Shown: positions 7,036 through 15,700, counted from the first letter of the stretch. The stretch: 17,823 nucleotides of DNA from Flavipsychrobacter sp. (GCA_021156265.1 JAJNBR010000027.1:1-17823); one strand, 5' to 3'. Program-made: numbers and translations. The notes: a model not told the origin generated them from the sequence alone.

Positions 7036-8019
7036 TTATTTTCTGCTACTGAGGTAAGCCGCTGCCATACGCGCTATCGTCATGTTTAGAGGCTGATATT
7101 CAAAGGCCGGCAAAAACTCTATTAACTTCCGGTTATTGTAGAATACCTTTCGTCGGGCTGCCCTGGCTGTCTCTTTCGTTACGGTGATCTTTGACCCCAA
7201 GACTGCATTACGAAATTCGTTCCAGCGCCAAACCATACCTGAAAGCAGCCGTCCTGCCTTGATATGGGGTGGTTTACGCCCCATTTCTTTCGCCATTGTG
7301 GTAAATATCTCCTTATATGCATGGTTTCCAGCGCTGATAATGAAGCGCTCATCACTAATATCAGACTGCATCAGCATGTATGCCGCCTTTACTACATCCT
7401 GCACATCCACCCAGCCGGTAATGCCTTCTGTATAGAAGGGAAACTCCCCATGCACCACTTTGATGAGCCGCGCAGAACCCTGGTCCCAGTTGCTGCTCTC
7501 GCCCAGTATCGTTGAGGGATTGATGATGACGGCGTTCAGCCCTTCAGCCATTGCCCGCCATACCTCTACCTCAGCCAGGTACTTGCTGAGGCCATAGCTG
7601 GAGTAATAACCTGACTCCTCCCACTGCACCTCTTCAGTAATGGGCTGGCCGGGTTTCGTAGCACGTCCCAATGCAGCCACAGAGCTGACATAGAGTAGCT
7701 TGCTTACATTTTGCAGCAGGGCTTCGTTAACAATATTGGCGGTGCTTTCCACATTGAAATGCAGCAGCTCTTCCTTACGGTTCCCCTCGAAGGACACAAT
7801 ACCGGCGCAGTGGTATACCTGCGTTACACTTTGCATGGCCTCTTCCACTGCAAATACATCCAGCAGGTCACATTGCAGCCAGCCGACGTTTTTGAGTGCC
7901 AATAATTCCTCGCCCGGCTGCGACTGAAAATAGAGTGCCCGCACAGTATGTCCACGCTCCGAGAGGTAGCGTACTAGTTGCTGGCCTAAAAAACCGCTTG
8001 CTCCGGTTACGAGGATCAT
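7036..8019 (-). CDS. NAD(P)-dependent epimerase/reductase (extended SDR family)
   Basis: 327 aa, normal for extended short-chain dehydrogenases. The nucleotide-binding glycine motif GASGFLG spans 6-12 after the first beta strand (MILVT). CDLLD (50-54) is the adenine-contact region, HCAGIV (70-75) is the strand-4 motif, and Ser112/Ser113 with Tyr142 and Lys146 (YGLSK) supply the catalytic triad. INPSTILGE (166-174) is typical of dihydroflavonol-4-reductase-like members. Substrate cannot be read from sequence; sugar nucleotide, sterol-like or dihydroflavonol-type ketones are all seen in this group. Probably cytoplasmic. It lies downstream of pheS on the same strand but is separated by a terminator-like inverted repeat, so it may have its own promoter. 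Confidence 0.92.
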   Translation of the reverse strand: MILVTGASGFLGQQLVRYLSERGHTVRALYFQSQPGEELLALKNVGWLQCDLLDVFAVEEAMQSVTQVYHCAGIVSFEGNRKEELLHFNVESTANIVNEALLQNVSKLLYVSSVAALGRATKPGQPITEEVQWEESGYYSSYGLSKYLAEVEVWRAMAEGLNAVIINPSTILGESSNWDQGSARLIKVVHGEFPFYTEGITGWVDVQDVVKAAYMLMQSDISDERFIISAGNHAYKEIFTTMAKEMGRKPPHIKAGRLLSGMVWRWNEFRNAVLGSKITVTKETARAARRKVFYNNRKLIEFLPAFEYQPLNMTIARMAAAYLSSRK

Positions 8020-8037
8020 ACCTGCAATGTAAAGGGT

Positions 8038-8085
8038 AAAAAGAAAAAGGTAAAATGAGCGTTCATATTTTTCATTTTACCTTTT
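8038..8085 (-). terminator. Terminator-like 14-bp inverted repeat downstream of pheS
   Basis: AAAAGGTAAAATGA (8045-8058) and TCATTTTACCTTTT (8072-8085) are perfectly complementary around a 13-nt spacer. On the minus strand the stem is followed by a T-rich tract (8044-8038), which fits termination of pheS before the epimerase gene. The stem is AT-rich for a terminator, and the perfect symmetry could also mark a small dispersed palindrome. The whole 8020-8098 gap is only 79 nt. Confidence 0.65.
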
Positions 8086-8098
8086 ACGTTTCTCATTC

Positions 8099-9124
8099 CT
8101 ATATGGATTGGAACTGTTTTAAGAATCTGACATCGTTCTGCGAATACAGCCGCAGGTCGTTCACCTGGTATTTTATCTGCGTGATACGCTCGATACCCAT
8201 ACCGAATGCATAACCGGTATACACTTCAGGATCAATGCCGAAATTACGGAGCATGTTGGGGTGTACCATACCGCAGCCCAGTATCTCTACCCAGCCGGTA
8301 TGCTTGCAAAGATTACAGCCGCTGCCACCGCACACGGTACACGATATATCCATCTCAGCGCTTGGCTCCGTGAACGGGAAATAAGAGGGACGGAAACGCA
8401 CTTTCGTATCAGGACCGAACATTTCGGTTACAAAATAGTAGAGCGCCTGTTTCAGATCGGCAAAAGAAACACCTTTATCAATATATAAACCTTCGCACTG
8501 GTGGAAAAAGCAGTGTGCACGGGCAGAGATGGTTTCATTGCGGTAAACACGGCCGGGACACAGTACCCTTACAGGCAGCTTACCCTGCTCCATAATGCGC
8601 GCCTGTACCGATGAGGTGTGTGTACGCAATACCCAGTCGGGATTTTGTGACACATAGAAAGTGTCCTGCATGTCACGGGCGGGGTGATGTTCGGGCATAT
8701 TCAGCGAGGTGAAGTTGTGCCAGTCATCTTCTATCTCAGGACCGGTGGCTACGCTAAAGCCTATTTTCTCGAATATGGAAACTATCTGGTTCTCTACCAT
8801 GCGCAGCGGGTGACGCGTACCCAAAGGCAGTTGTGTACCCGGCATGGTGATGTCTACTGCCGGACCTTTTTCCAAAGCGCCGTTCTGCAGGTGTTTAAAC
8901 TCTTCGTATTTAGCCTCAGCAAGCTGCTTAAATGCATTCAGCACCTGCCCGGCTTCTTTCTTCTGCTCCACAGGTACGTTCTTCATCTCACCGAATATCT
9001 GCTTCACGATACCCTTGGTACCGAGGTATTTTATACGGTAATCCTCGAGCTCTTTAGCATCGGCAGGAGTAAAACTGTTGATATCCTGTTCGTAGGCTTT
9101 TATCTGTTCCTGTAAGGACTGCAT
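8099..9124 (-). CDS. pheS: Phenylalanine-tRNA ligase alpha subunit
   Basis: 341 aa catalytic alpha subunit of the class II alpha2-beta2 enzyme that charges tRNA-Phe. An N-terminal coiled-coil arm covers about 1-85. The class II core follows: GPEIEDDWHNF (128-138), THTSSVQAR (168-176), motif 2 with RNETISARAHCFFHQCEG (195-212), FRPSYFPFTEPSAEMD (244-259), and motif 3 with GYAFGMGIERI (304-314). A Cys cluster (262, 265, 270, 273) lies just before the HTGWVEILGCGMVHP segment, where many homologues have no cysteines; it looks like a small zinc site. pheT is not adjacent, although many bacteria keep pheST together. The minus-strand start is preceded by a perfect TATCTTTG box. Confidence 0.97.
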   Translation of the reverse strand: MQSLQEQIKAYEQDINSFTPADAKELEDYRIKYLGTKGIVKQIFGEMKNVPVEQKKEAGQVLNAFKQLAEAKYEEFKHLQNGALEKGPAVDITMPGTQLPLGTRHPLRMVENQIVSIFEKIGFSVATGPEIEDDWHNFTSLNMPEHHPARDMQDTFYVSQNPDWVLRTHTSSVQARIMEQGKLPVRVLCPGRVYRNETISARAHCFFHQCEGLYIDKGVSFADLKQALYYFVTEMFGPDTKVRFRPSYFPFTEPSAEMDISCTVCGGSGCNLCKHTGWVEILGCGMVHPNMLRNFGIDPEVYTGYAFGMGIERITQIKYQVNDLRLYSQNDVRFLKQFQSI

Positions 9125-9286
9125 AGCCGCAAAGATATGGATTGCGGCGAAATCCGGTCTGCTGGTAAGGTTATTGCTGTTTGGTTACCATACAAGTATC
9201 ACAAAAGCTGACATTGTTAATATTTATATAACTAAATCATGCACCACCTCATTTTTAGTTAAATTGTGGTGTTTTAAAAAGTCTAC
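9125..9286. promoter_or_regulatory. Divergent intergenic region with overlapping inverted repeats
   Basis: 162 nt between the divergent pheS and fatty-acid oxidation genes. TAACTAAA (9229-9236) and TTTAGTTA (9254-9261) form an 8-bp inverted repeat with a 17-nt spacer. CACCAC (9242-9247) and GTGGTG (9266-9271) form a second one that interlocks with the first. Both end just upstream of the plus-strand ATG at 9287, where a repressor of the beta-oxidation gene could bind. That function is inference, and chance is possible in AT-rich DNA. Confidence 0.3.
9130..9137 (-). promoter_or_regulatory. Perfect -7 box at the pheS start
   Basis: The minus strand reads TATCTTTG, a full match to the Bacteroidota -7 consensus TAnnTTTG, only 5 nt before the pheS ATG (9124-9122). 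Transcription would start at or next to the start codon, implying a leaderless or nearly leaderless message. No clear TTTG -33 element sits at the expected distance, so this is a candidate only. Confidence 0.45.
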
Positions 9287-11734
9287 ATGAACAGAGCTAT
9301 TCGTAGAGTGGCGGTGATAGGCAGCGGGGTAATGGGAAGCAGGATCGCGGCGCATTTCGCAGGTATCGGCGTACAGGTGTTACTCCTGGACATAGTACCG
9401 AACGAACTGAACGACGCAGAAAAGGCCAAAAGTCTCACACTTGAAAACAAACAGGTAAGAAACCGCATCGTCAACGATGCGCTGCAGGCGATGCTGAAAA
9501 GCAAGCCTTCGGCTGTGTATACTAAGGATGTAGCCGGCAGGATACAGACTGGAAACATAGAAGATGACCTGCCACGTATTGCCGACTGCGACTGGGTGGT
9601 AGAAGTAGTAGTAGAGCGGCTGGACATCAAGCAAAAAATATTTGAACGAATTGAGCAACACCGTAAACCGGGCAGCCTCATCACCTCCAATACATCAGGT
9701 ATCCCCATCCGTATGATGGCGGAAGGACGAAGCGAAGACTTTCAGCAGCATTTTTGCGGAACGCACTTTTTCAATCCCCCACGCTACCTGAGGTTGCTGG
9801 AAATCATACCCGCACCCAATACAAAGCCCGAGGTCATCAGTTTCCTGATGGATTACGGCAGCAGGTTCCTGGGCAAGACGACTGTGTTGTGTAAAGACAC
9901 TCCGGCTTTTATTGCCAACCGTGTAGGGGTGTTTGGTTTTATGGCTGTGTTCAAAGCCATGCAGCAACTCGGATTGAACATAGATGATGTGGATACGCTT
10001 ACCGGCACCGTAATGGGGCGTCCGAAGTCGGCCACGTTCCGTACGGGCGACGTGGTGGGCTTGGATACGCTGGTGCATGTAGCTAAGGCTTTGCCACAAC
10101 ATGTGCCGAATGATGAAATGAAAGAACTGTTCAACCTGCCTCCGTTCATCGAAAAAATGATAGAGAACAAATGGTTTGGCGATAAAACCGGTCAGGGATT
10201 CTATAAAAAAAACAAGGCGCCTTTCCCAAAATCTCCGGAGGAACAAGGCGATGAAAAGAAAGTAGACATTGGCAAGAGCGAGATATTGACGCTGAACCTT
10301 GATACCATGGAGTATGGTCCCAAGCAGAAATCAAAGTTTGCTACGCTGGAAACAGCAAAGCCAATCGAGGACCTGACAACAAGGCTTAAGGCATTATATG
10401 GCGGGCAGGACAAAGCGGGTGAATTCTATCGTTTGTTCCACCACATGCTGTTCGCTTATGCCGGCAACCGCATACCCGAGATAGCAGACGAGCTGTATAA
10501 AATAGACGATGCGCTCAAGGCCGGGTTCGGCTGGGAGATAGGCGCGTTTGAAAGCTGGGATGCGCTGGGTGTGGAAAAAGTACTCGAGCATATGAAAGCA
10601 GGCAACATCAAGCCTGCACCCTGGATAGAAGAAATGGTCGCCAAAGGCAACAAGACCTTCTACAAAACCGAAGGCGGCAAAAAGAAATACTACGATTCCC
10701 GTACGCAATCGTACGAAGTGATACCCGGCACTGATACCTTCATCGTGCTGGAGAACCTGGATGATAAGCCGGTGTGGAGCAACAGCGTCTGCAAGCTGGT
10801 GGACATCGGTGACGATGTAGTAGCCCTGCAGTGGAGTACAAAAATGAATAGCATAGGAGGTGAGGTGCTGGCTGCTGTACAGAAATCGGTGGCGATAGCC
10901 GAAGAGAAATACAAAGGATTGGTGATTGCCAACAGCGGTGCCAACTTCAGCGCCGGGGCTAACGTAGGACTCATCTTCATGTTTGCTGCAGAACAGGAAT
11001 ACGATGAATTGGACATGGCCATCAGGCAATTCCAGAACACAACTATGCGCCTGCGCTATAGCAGCATTCCCGTAGTAGTGGCGCCACACGGCTTAACACT
11101 TGGCGGTGGCTGCGAAATGTGTCTGCATGCAGATGGTGTGCAAGCAGCCGCAGAAAGCTACATAGGATTGGTAGAACTTGGTGTAGGATTAATACCCGGT
11201 GGTGGTGGTACCAAAGAAATGGCCGTGCGCGCCAGCGACCGCAACATAAAAGAGGACATCGAGGTCAACTACCTGCAGCAACTGTTCATCAACGTAGGCA
11301 CAGCAAAAGTGTCGACTTCTGCTCATGAAGCATTTGACAATTTCATTCTGCGCAAAGGCACTGACAGTATTTCGATGAACCAGGACAGGCGGATTGCTGA
11401 TGCGAAACGCAAAGTGATCGCCATGTACGAGATGGGATATACACAACCCGCCATGCGCAATGATATCAAAGTGCAGGGACGCGGCGGCATGGGTGGATTG
11501 CTGAGCGGGCTTCATGCTATGAGATTAGGCAATTACATTAGCGACTACGATAAATTTTTGGCAGAGAAGCTGGCTTACGTGCTATGTGGCGGCGATCTGT
11601 CGCTGGCAACAACAGTAAGCGAACAATATTTACTCGACCTCGAGCGCGAGACCTTTTTAAGCCTCTGCGGACAAAAGAAGACACTGGAACGTCTGCAAAG
11701 CATTTTACAAACAGGCAAACCCTTAAGAAACTAA
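9287..11734 (+). CDS. Fused 3-hydroxyacyl-CoA dehydrogenase / enoyl-CoA hydratase (FadN-like)
   Basis: 815 aa bifunctional beta-oxidation enzyme: it hydrates trans-2-enoyl-CoA and oxidises the L-3-hydroxyacyl-CoA with NAD+. The dehydrogenase comes first, with Rossmann motif GSGVMG (12-17), a DIV strand end (35-37), TSNTSGIP (133-140), catalytic His160 in GTHFFNPP, Glu172 in LLEIIP, and FIANRVG (208-214). The second dehydrogenase half runs to about 450. A crotonase domain follows (about 485-700) with the oxyanion segment ANFSAGANVG (552-561) and the two catalytic Glu: E610 in LGGGCEM and E630 in GLVELGVGLIPGGGGT. This order is the reverse of E. coli FadB and matches B. subtilis FadN. A charged linker (about 308-335) separates the dehydrogenase from the middle region. 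No thiolase gene is next to it. The next gene starts 3 nt after the stop. Confidence 0.95.
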   Translation: MNRAIRRVAVIGSGVMGSRIAAHFAGIGVQVLLLDIVPNELNDAEKAKSLTLENKQVRNRIVNDALQAMLKSKPSAVYTKDVAGRIQTGNIEDDLPRIADCDWVVEVVVERLDIKQKIFERIEQHRKPGSLITSNTSGIPIRMMAEGRSEDFQQHFCGTHFFNPPRYLRLLEIIPAPNTKPEVISFLMDYGSRFLGKTTVLCKDTPAFIANRVGVFGFMAVFKAMQQLGLNIDDVDTLTGTVMGRPKSATFRTGDVVGLDTLVHVAKALPQHVPNDEMKELFNLPPFIEKMIENKWFGDKTGQGFYKKNKAPFPKSPEEQGDEKKVDIGKSEILTLNLDTMEYGPKQKSKFATLETAKPIEDLTTRLKALYGGQDKAGEFYRLFHHMLFAYAGNRIPEIADELYKIDDALKAGFGWEIGAFESWDALGVEKVLEHMKAGNIKPAPWIEEMVAKGNKTFYKTEGGKKKYYDSRTQSYEVIPGTDTFIVLENLDDKPVWSNSVCKLVDIGDDVVALQWSTKMNSIGGEVLAAVQKSVAIAEEKYKGLVIANSGANFSAGANVGLIFMFAAEQEYDELDMAIRQFQNTTMRLRYSSIPVVVAPHGLTLGGGCEMCLHADGVQAAAESYIGLVELGVGLIPGGGGTKEMAVRASDRNIKEDIEVNYLQQLFINVGTAKVSTSAHEAFDNFILRKGTDSISMNQDRRIADAKRKVIAMYEMGYTQPAMRNDIKVQGRGGMGGLLSGLHAMRLGNYISDYDKFLAEKLAYVLCGGDLSLATTVSEQYLLDLERETFLSLCGQKKTLERLQSILQTGKPLRN

Positions 11735-11737
11735 AAC

Positions 11738-13594
11738 ATGAAAAATGTGAGAAAAGGAATGTGGAGCGTGAAAAGTGAACTATATAAACTGCTGCTGCTT
11801 GCTTTTATAGCTTGCATACCGGCATTATCATTTGCACAGGGAGATCCGATTACGCAGGCGCGAATATTCGCAGAACAAAAGAAGTACGACCAGGCGATCG
11901 AGATCTACAAAAAGCTATATGGGGAGAACCCGACCAGCGCCGATGTATATACGGAGTATCTCAATGTGCTTATCCTGTCTAAAGACCTGAAGACCGCAGA
12001 GAAGCTGGTGGGCGAGCAGCAAAAAATGCGGAAGCATCACCCGCTTAGCTATGTCGACATGGGACGGGTATACCTCGCGGCGGGTAAAGACAAAAAAGCC
12101 GAGGAACAGTTTGAAGAAGCTGTCAAGTTCATCAACGGCGATGACCTGATGACGCAGCAAATAGTCAATGCTTTCAGTACCATCGGCAGGGAAGATTACA
12201 TGCTTAAAACATACGAGCGTGCACGCGATATCCTGAAGAACCCATATTTCTATAGCGGGCCTATGGCCAGGCTGTATGCCAAAAGTGGCCAGATAGAAAA
12301 GGCTATCAACACTTTACTGGAAGCTGGCCCCGGGCAACAGGGTATGCTTGAAGACACCAAGGCAACGTTGCTGGAATTCTTAGGCACTGACAATAAGAAG
12401 TTGCAGCAGGCGCAAAAGACTTTGGTAAAAAAAATAAATGAACAGCCTGAAAATCCCTACTATCCTGAACTGCTGACCTGGCTATACACTCAGCGAGACG
12501 ACTGGGATGGCGCCTTATTGCAAATCGAGGCATTGGACGAACGCAATAAAGAAAGCGGGGAACGCCTGTTGGAGTTTGCACGCTATGCATCGAAGGAAGG
12601 CAAGCACGAATATGCGCTTAAGGCTTATGAAGCTATCATAGCCAAAGGCAATCAAAAGCCTTATTACGCACTTGCAAAGAGTGAAAGGCTTGGTGTGCTA
12701 TTCAGCCAGTTACAGTCAAACTATGCTTACAAACCGGCAGACGTAACGGCAGTGCAGAAAGAATACGAAGTGTTCTTTACAGAGTTCCCGCAATACTATA
12801 CTTCAGAAACCATACGTGACTATGCAAAACTGGAAGCGCGTTATGCAAGCAACCCGCAGAAAGCAGTGGATATTCTGAAAAAAGCGCTGGAACAACCTGC
12901 AGTACGGAAGGATATTGCCGGCAGAATAAAACTCGACCTCGGCGACTACTACGTGCTTACGGGAAAAGTTTGGGAGGCATCGCTCACCTACAGCCAGGTG
13001 GACAAAGACTTCCGTGAAGACCTGCTGGGTGAAGAAGCTCGCTTCCGGAATGCTAAGCTGGCCTACTATCGTGGCGATTTCCAATGGGCAGAAGGACAGC
13101 TTTCTGTGTTGAAGGCCTCAACCTCAGAGCTGATAGCTAATGACGCCCTTTATTTGTCTGTCCTGATACTGGAGAACATTACTCCTGACAGCAACTTTGT
13201 ACCGATGCGGCGGTTTGCTTATGCCGACCTGCTGGCGTTCCAGAACAAAGACAAGGAAGCAGAAACATTGCTTGATAGTCTATTGACGGCTTTCCCGGAA
13301 CATCCGCTGAAAGACGACATACTGATGCAAAAAGCAGAACTGGCGGAGAAACATCGCGAATATGCCAAAGCGCTCATCTTTCTGAAAGAGATACAGGATA
13401 AGCATGCAGAAGACGTGCTGGGCGATGACGCCGTATTCAAGATAGCTGATATCAACGAGCGCTATTTAAAACAAAACGACGAGGCGAAAAAATACTATGA
13501 GTTGCTGATCGTGAACTATCCCGGCAGTACTTATATACAGGTGGCCCGAAACAAGTTAAGTGCACTGCAGACAAGCACACCCGCTATACCTTAA
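11738..13594 (+). CDS. Exported tetratricopeptide-repeat protein
   Basis: 618 aa. A signal peptide is clear: basic n-region (Lys/Arg at 2, 5, 6, 12), hydrophobic core (about 17-30) and a likely cleavage after SFA (31-33) before Gln34. A cysteine at 26 is not in a good lipobox. The mature part is almost entirely TPR-like helical pairs, for example ARIFAEQKKYDQAIEIYKKL (41-60), VYLAAGKDKKAEEQFEEA (111-128), and a last unit with ELLIVNYPGSTYIQVARNKL resembling the BamD/CpoB type. No enzyme domain is visible, so it probably scaffolds protein contacts in the periplasm; the partner is unknown. It starts 3 nt after the fatty-acid enzyme and ends 17 nt before comEC, so co-transcription is likely. A second in-frame ATG at 11759 (residue 8) still keeps the signal peptide and is an alternative start. 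Confidence 0.85.
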   Translation: MKNVRKGMWSVKSELYKLLLLAFIACIPALSFAQGDPITQARIFAEQKKYDQAIEIYKKLYGENPTSADVYTEYLNVLILSKDLKTAEKLVGEQQKMRKHHPLSYVDMGRVYLAAGKDKKAEEQFEEAVKFINGDDLMTQQIVNAFSTIGREDYMLKTYERARDILKNPYFYSGPMARLYAKSGQIEKAINTLLEAGPGQQGMLEDTKATLLEFLGTDNKKLQQAQKTLVKKINEQPENPYYPELLTWLYTQRDDWDGALLQIEALDERNKESGERLLEFARYASKEGKHEYALKAYEAIIAKGNQKPYYALAKSERLGVLFSQLQSNYAYKPADVTAVQKEYEVFFTEFPQYYTSETIRDYAKLEARYASNPQKAVDILKKALEQPAVRKDIAGRIKLDLGDYYVLTGKVWEASLTYSQVDKDFREDLLGEEARFRNAKLAYYRGDFQWAEGQLSVLKASTSELIANDALYLSVLILENITPDSNFVPMRRFAYADLLAFQNKDKEAETLLDSLLTAFPEHPLKDDILMQKAELAEKHREYAKALIFLKEIQDKHAEDVLGDDAVFKIADINERYLKQNDEAKKYYELLIVNYPGSTYIQVARNKLSALQTSTPAIP

Positions 13595-13598
13595 TTGT

Positions 13599-13606
13599 TA
13601 TCTTTA
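13599..13606 (+). promoter_or_regulatory. -7-like box at the comEC start
   Basis: TATCTTTA matches TAnnTTTG except at the last base and lies 5 nt before the comEC ATG at 13612. It could drive a leaderless internal transcript starting after the TPR gene. No good -33 element is visible, so confidence is low. Confidence 0.25.
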
Positions 13607-13611
13607 CCGGC

Positions 13612-15678
13612 ATGAAGCAATGGCCGGTCAACAAAGCTGACTTCTGGGAGCGGGCGCCTTTTACACGACTGCTGTTGCCGCTGATAGCCGGCATTGCTAC
13701 TTACACTTATATCGGTCTAACATTCTACACTATTATAACAAGCGTAGCAATATGTCTGTTGTTGTTTATAGCTACTGTGCTGGTACGCAAACAACATCCT
13801 GTTATTCGCATCGCACATTTTGGGTTCCTGCATGTAGTAATAATCTTTTCCTCTTGGGCACTATGCCATTTGAATGACGTACGCCACAATGACAACTGGT
13901 TTGGTAAGCAGGCAACAACAGCAGACGCTTTCGTCGCTACTATTAGCAGCCCACCGGCCGAGAAAGAAAAGACGTGGAAGCTGGAAGTGGATGTATTCGG
14001 CAGTATTAAAGACAACGCCGTTTCAAAGACTTCAGGCAGTGCTTTTGTGTATGCCTTCAAGCACAATGATCATTTCATTTTTAAACAAGGCGACACCGTC
14101 TTTCTTCCTAACAAATGGCAGCCGATAAAAAATGCCGGCAACCCATTTGAGTTTGACTATGCACGATATGCAGCCAGGCATAACCTGTACTACCAGCAGT
14201 TTCTGACACCAGGTGATATCAGGTTATTTAATAGCAACAGGGACGTTGCATGGACAGATGAAGTGCACAACTGGTGCATGACAAGCCTGGAAGCATTTAT
14301 CACCGATAAGCAGACGCTTGGCCTGATACAAGCCATGCTGGTGGGCGATGAAGCTAATCTTGACGGAGACTTACGGCAAGCCTATTCGGAAACAGGTATC
14401 ATACATGTGATAGCCATATCCGGTTCACACATTGCTTTCTTCTTTTTTATCATCACGCTTTGCCTGGCCTGGATTAAGAATAAGAAGTATCGCTGGATAA
14501 AATATGCTTTGGCCTTACCGCTCATCTGGGCTTATGTCCTGGTATCGGGTGCTCCGCCATCGGCAGTGCGAGCTGCTATTATGTTCACGATACTGGGAGT
14601 TGGTTTCATTTTACAGAAACAACCAAACAGTTTGAACCAATTATTCGCAGCGGCTTTCTTTTTGTTGTGTGTGCAGCCTATGTGGTTATACTCAGTGGGA
14701 TTTCAATTATCGTTTATCGCGGTGTTGTCGTTGATCTTATTCTACACACCGATCTATCAGTTAATTCAACCGTCCAACGCAATAAACAGGGCATTGTGGG
14801 GAACTATCGTAGCCAGCGTTGCAGCCGAAATCTTAGTAGCACCTTTGGTCGTGTATTATTTTCACCTGTTCCCGCTGATGTTTATCGTAGCGAATGTCGC
14901 GGCGTTCCTGTTTATGGGCGTGGTGCTGATCGCGGGCATGCTTATCATTATGTTTAGTCCGGTAACAGCGGTTGCACAAGTGTTGGCCACTATTACCACC
15001 TGGCTGGCCGGCATATTTCATGAATTCGTGTTCGGTATACAGCAATTCAATCCTGCTACCTTCCTGCATTTAAATATCACCAGTGTGGAAATGATACTGC
15101 TCTACGGTGTGATAACCCTTACAGCGATATACCTGGTGAAAAAGAAAAAGCCTGCGCTGCTCGCCACTCTGGCAACCTGTTCTCTTTTAGTTGCTTCACT
15201 AAGTTATAACCGGTGGCTGGCCTTGCACCAGCAACGGTTGGTGGTGTACAATATCAATCGTGTCAACCATATCGAGCTGATCGATGGTTGGTACCATTCC
15301 GTACTAAAGTCAGACACCACGCTTACAGGTAAACAAAGAGCTTATGCCTTGCAGCCTGCCCGCATTGGCTGGTATGCATGGGAAGAAAAGCGTGTTACTG
15401 ATACACGCCGGATAATTTCCATTGCAGGTAAAACCATTTTAATACTCGACTCATCAGCCTCGGGCCTATCCGGACGGGCAGATTATATTATTGTCAATTT
15501 CAAACCCAAACTTACCCAGCTGGCGGAGATCAACAGCCGTTACCAGCCTGAAAAAATTATACTTGGCAGCCATATATCCCGCGGCCGGGCGCTCAGGTGT
15601 AAATCCGCCTGTGACAGCCTGAAAATACCCTTGCACGCTACCCAAACCGATGGAGCCTTTGTACTACCGGGCTTGTAA
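13612..15678 (+). CDS. comEC: ComEC/Rec2-family DNA-uptake membrane protein
   Basis: 688 aa polytopic inner-membrane protein. In competent bacteria ComEC forms the channel that brings single-stranded DNA into the cytoplasm. Three N-terminal membrane segments (about 18-88) precede a DUF4131-like soluble OB region (about 100-205). The competence domain follows with its signature LIQAMLVGDEANLD (238-251), TGIIHVIAISGSHIAF (261-276), SGAPPSAVRAAIMF (312-325) and VGFQLSFIAVLSL (362-374), within a membrane region that continues to about 510. After the last membrane segment (513-531), a soluble tail of about 150 residues replaces the metallo-beta-lactamase domain and lacks an HxHxDH motif. It starts 17 nt after the TPR gene, just after a TATCTTTA box (13599-13606). 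Whether this organism is transformable is not shown. Confidence 0.93.
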   Translation: MKQWPVNKADFWERAPFTRLLLPLIAGIATYTYIGLTFYTIITSVAICLLLFIATVLVRKQHPVIRIAHFGFLHVVIIFSSWALCHLNDVRHNDNWFGKQATTADAFVATISSPPAEKEKTWKLEVDVFGSIKDNAVSKTSGSAFVYAFKHNDHFIFKQGDTVFLPNKWQPIKNAGNPFEFDYARYAARHNLYYQQFLTPGDIRLFNSNRDVAWTDEVHNWCMTSLEAFITDKQTLGLIQAMLVGDEANLDGDLRQAYSETGIIHVIAISGSHIAFFFFIITLCLAWIKNKKYRWIKYALALPLIWAYVLVSGAPPSAVRAAIMFTILGVGFILQKQPNSLNQLFAAAFFLLCVQPMWLYSVGFQLSFIAVLSLILFYTPIYQLIQPSNAINRALWGTIVASVAAEILVAPLVVYYFHLFPLMFIVANVAAFLFMGVVLIAGMLIIMFSPVTAVAQVLATITTWLAGIFHEFVFGIQQFNPATFLHLNITSVEMILLYGVITLTAIYLVKKKKPALLATLATCSLLVASLSYNRWLALHQQRLVVYNINRVNHIELIDGWYHSVLKSDTTLTGKQRAYALQPARIGWYAWEEKRVTDTRRIISIAGKTILILDSSASGLSGRADYIIVNFKPKLTQLAEINSRYQPEKIILGSHISRGRALRCKSACDSLKIPLHATQTDGAFVLPGL

Positions 15679-15700
15679 CGGCTATGTCGTATAAGCTTCC

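Noticed and set aside
10394..11089. 231-codon minus-strand frame inside the fatty-acid oxidation gene
   Set aside because: It lies wholly within a well-conserved enzyme whose catalytic motifs are on the plus strand. The antisense product has no recognisable domain.
9287..15678. A new defence or secretion island
   Set aside because: Every gene belongs to a known housekeeping or general family, and there are no integrases, toxins, nucleases or sharp composition change to support an island.
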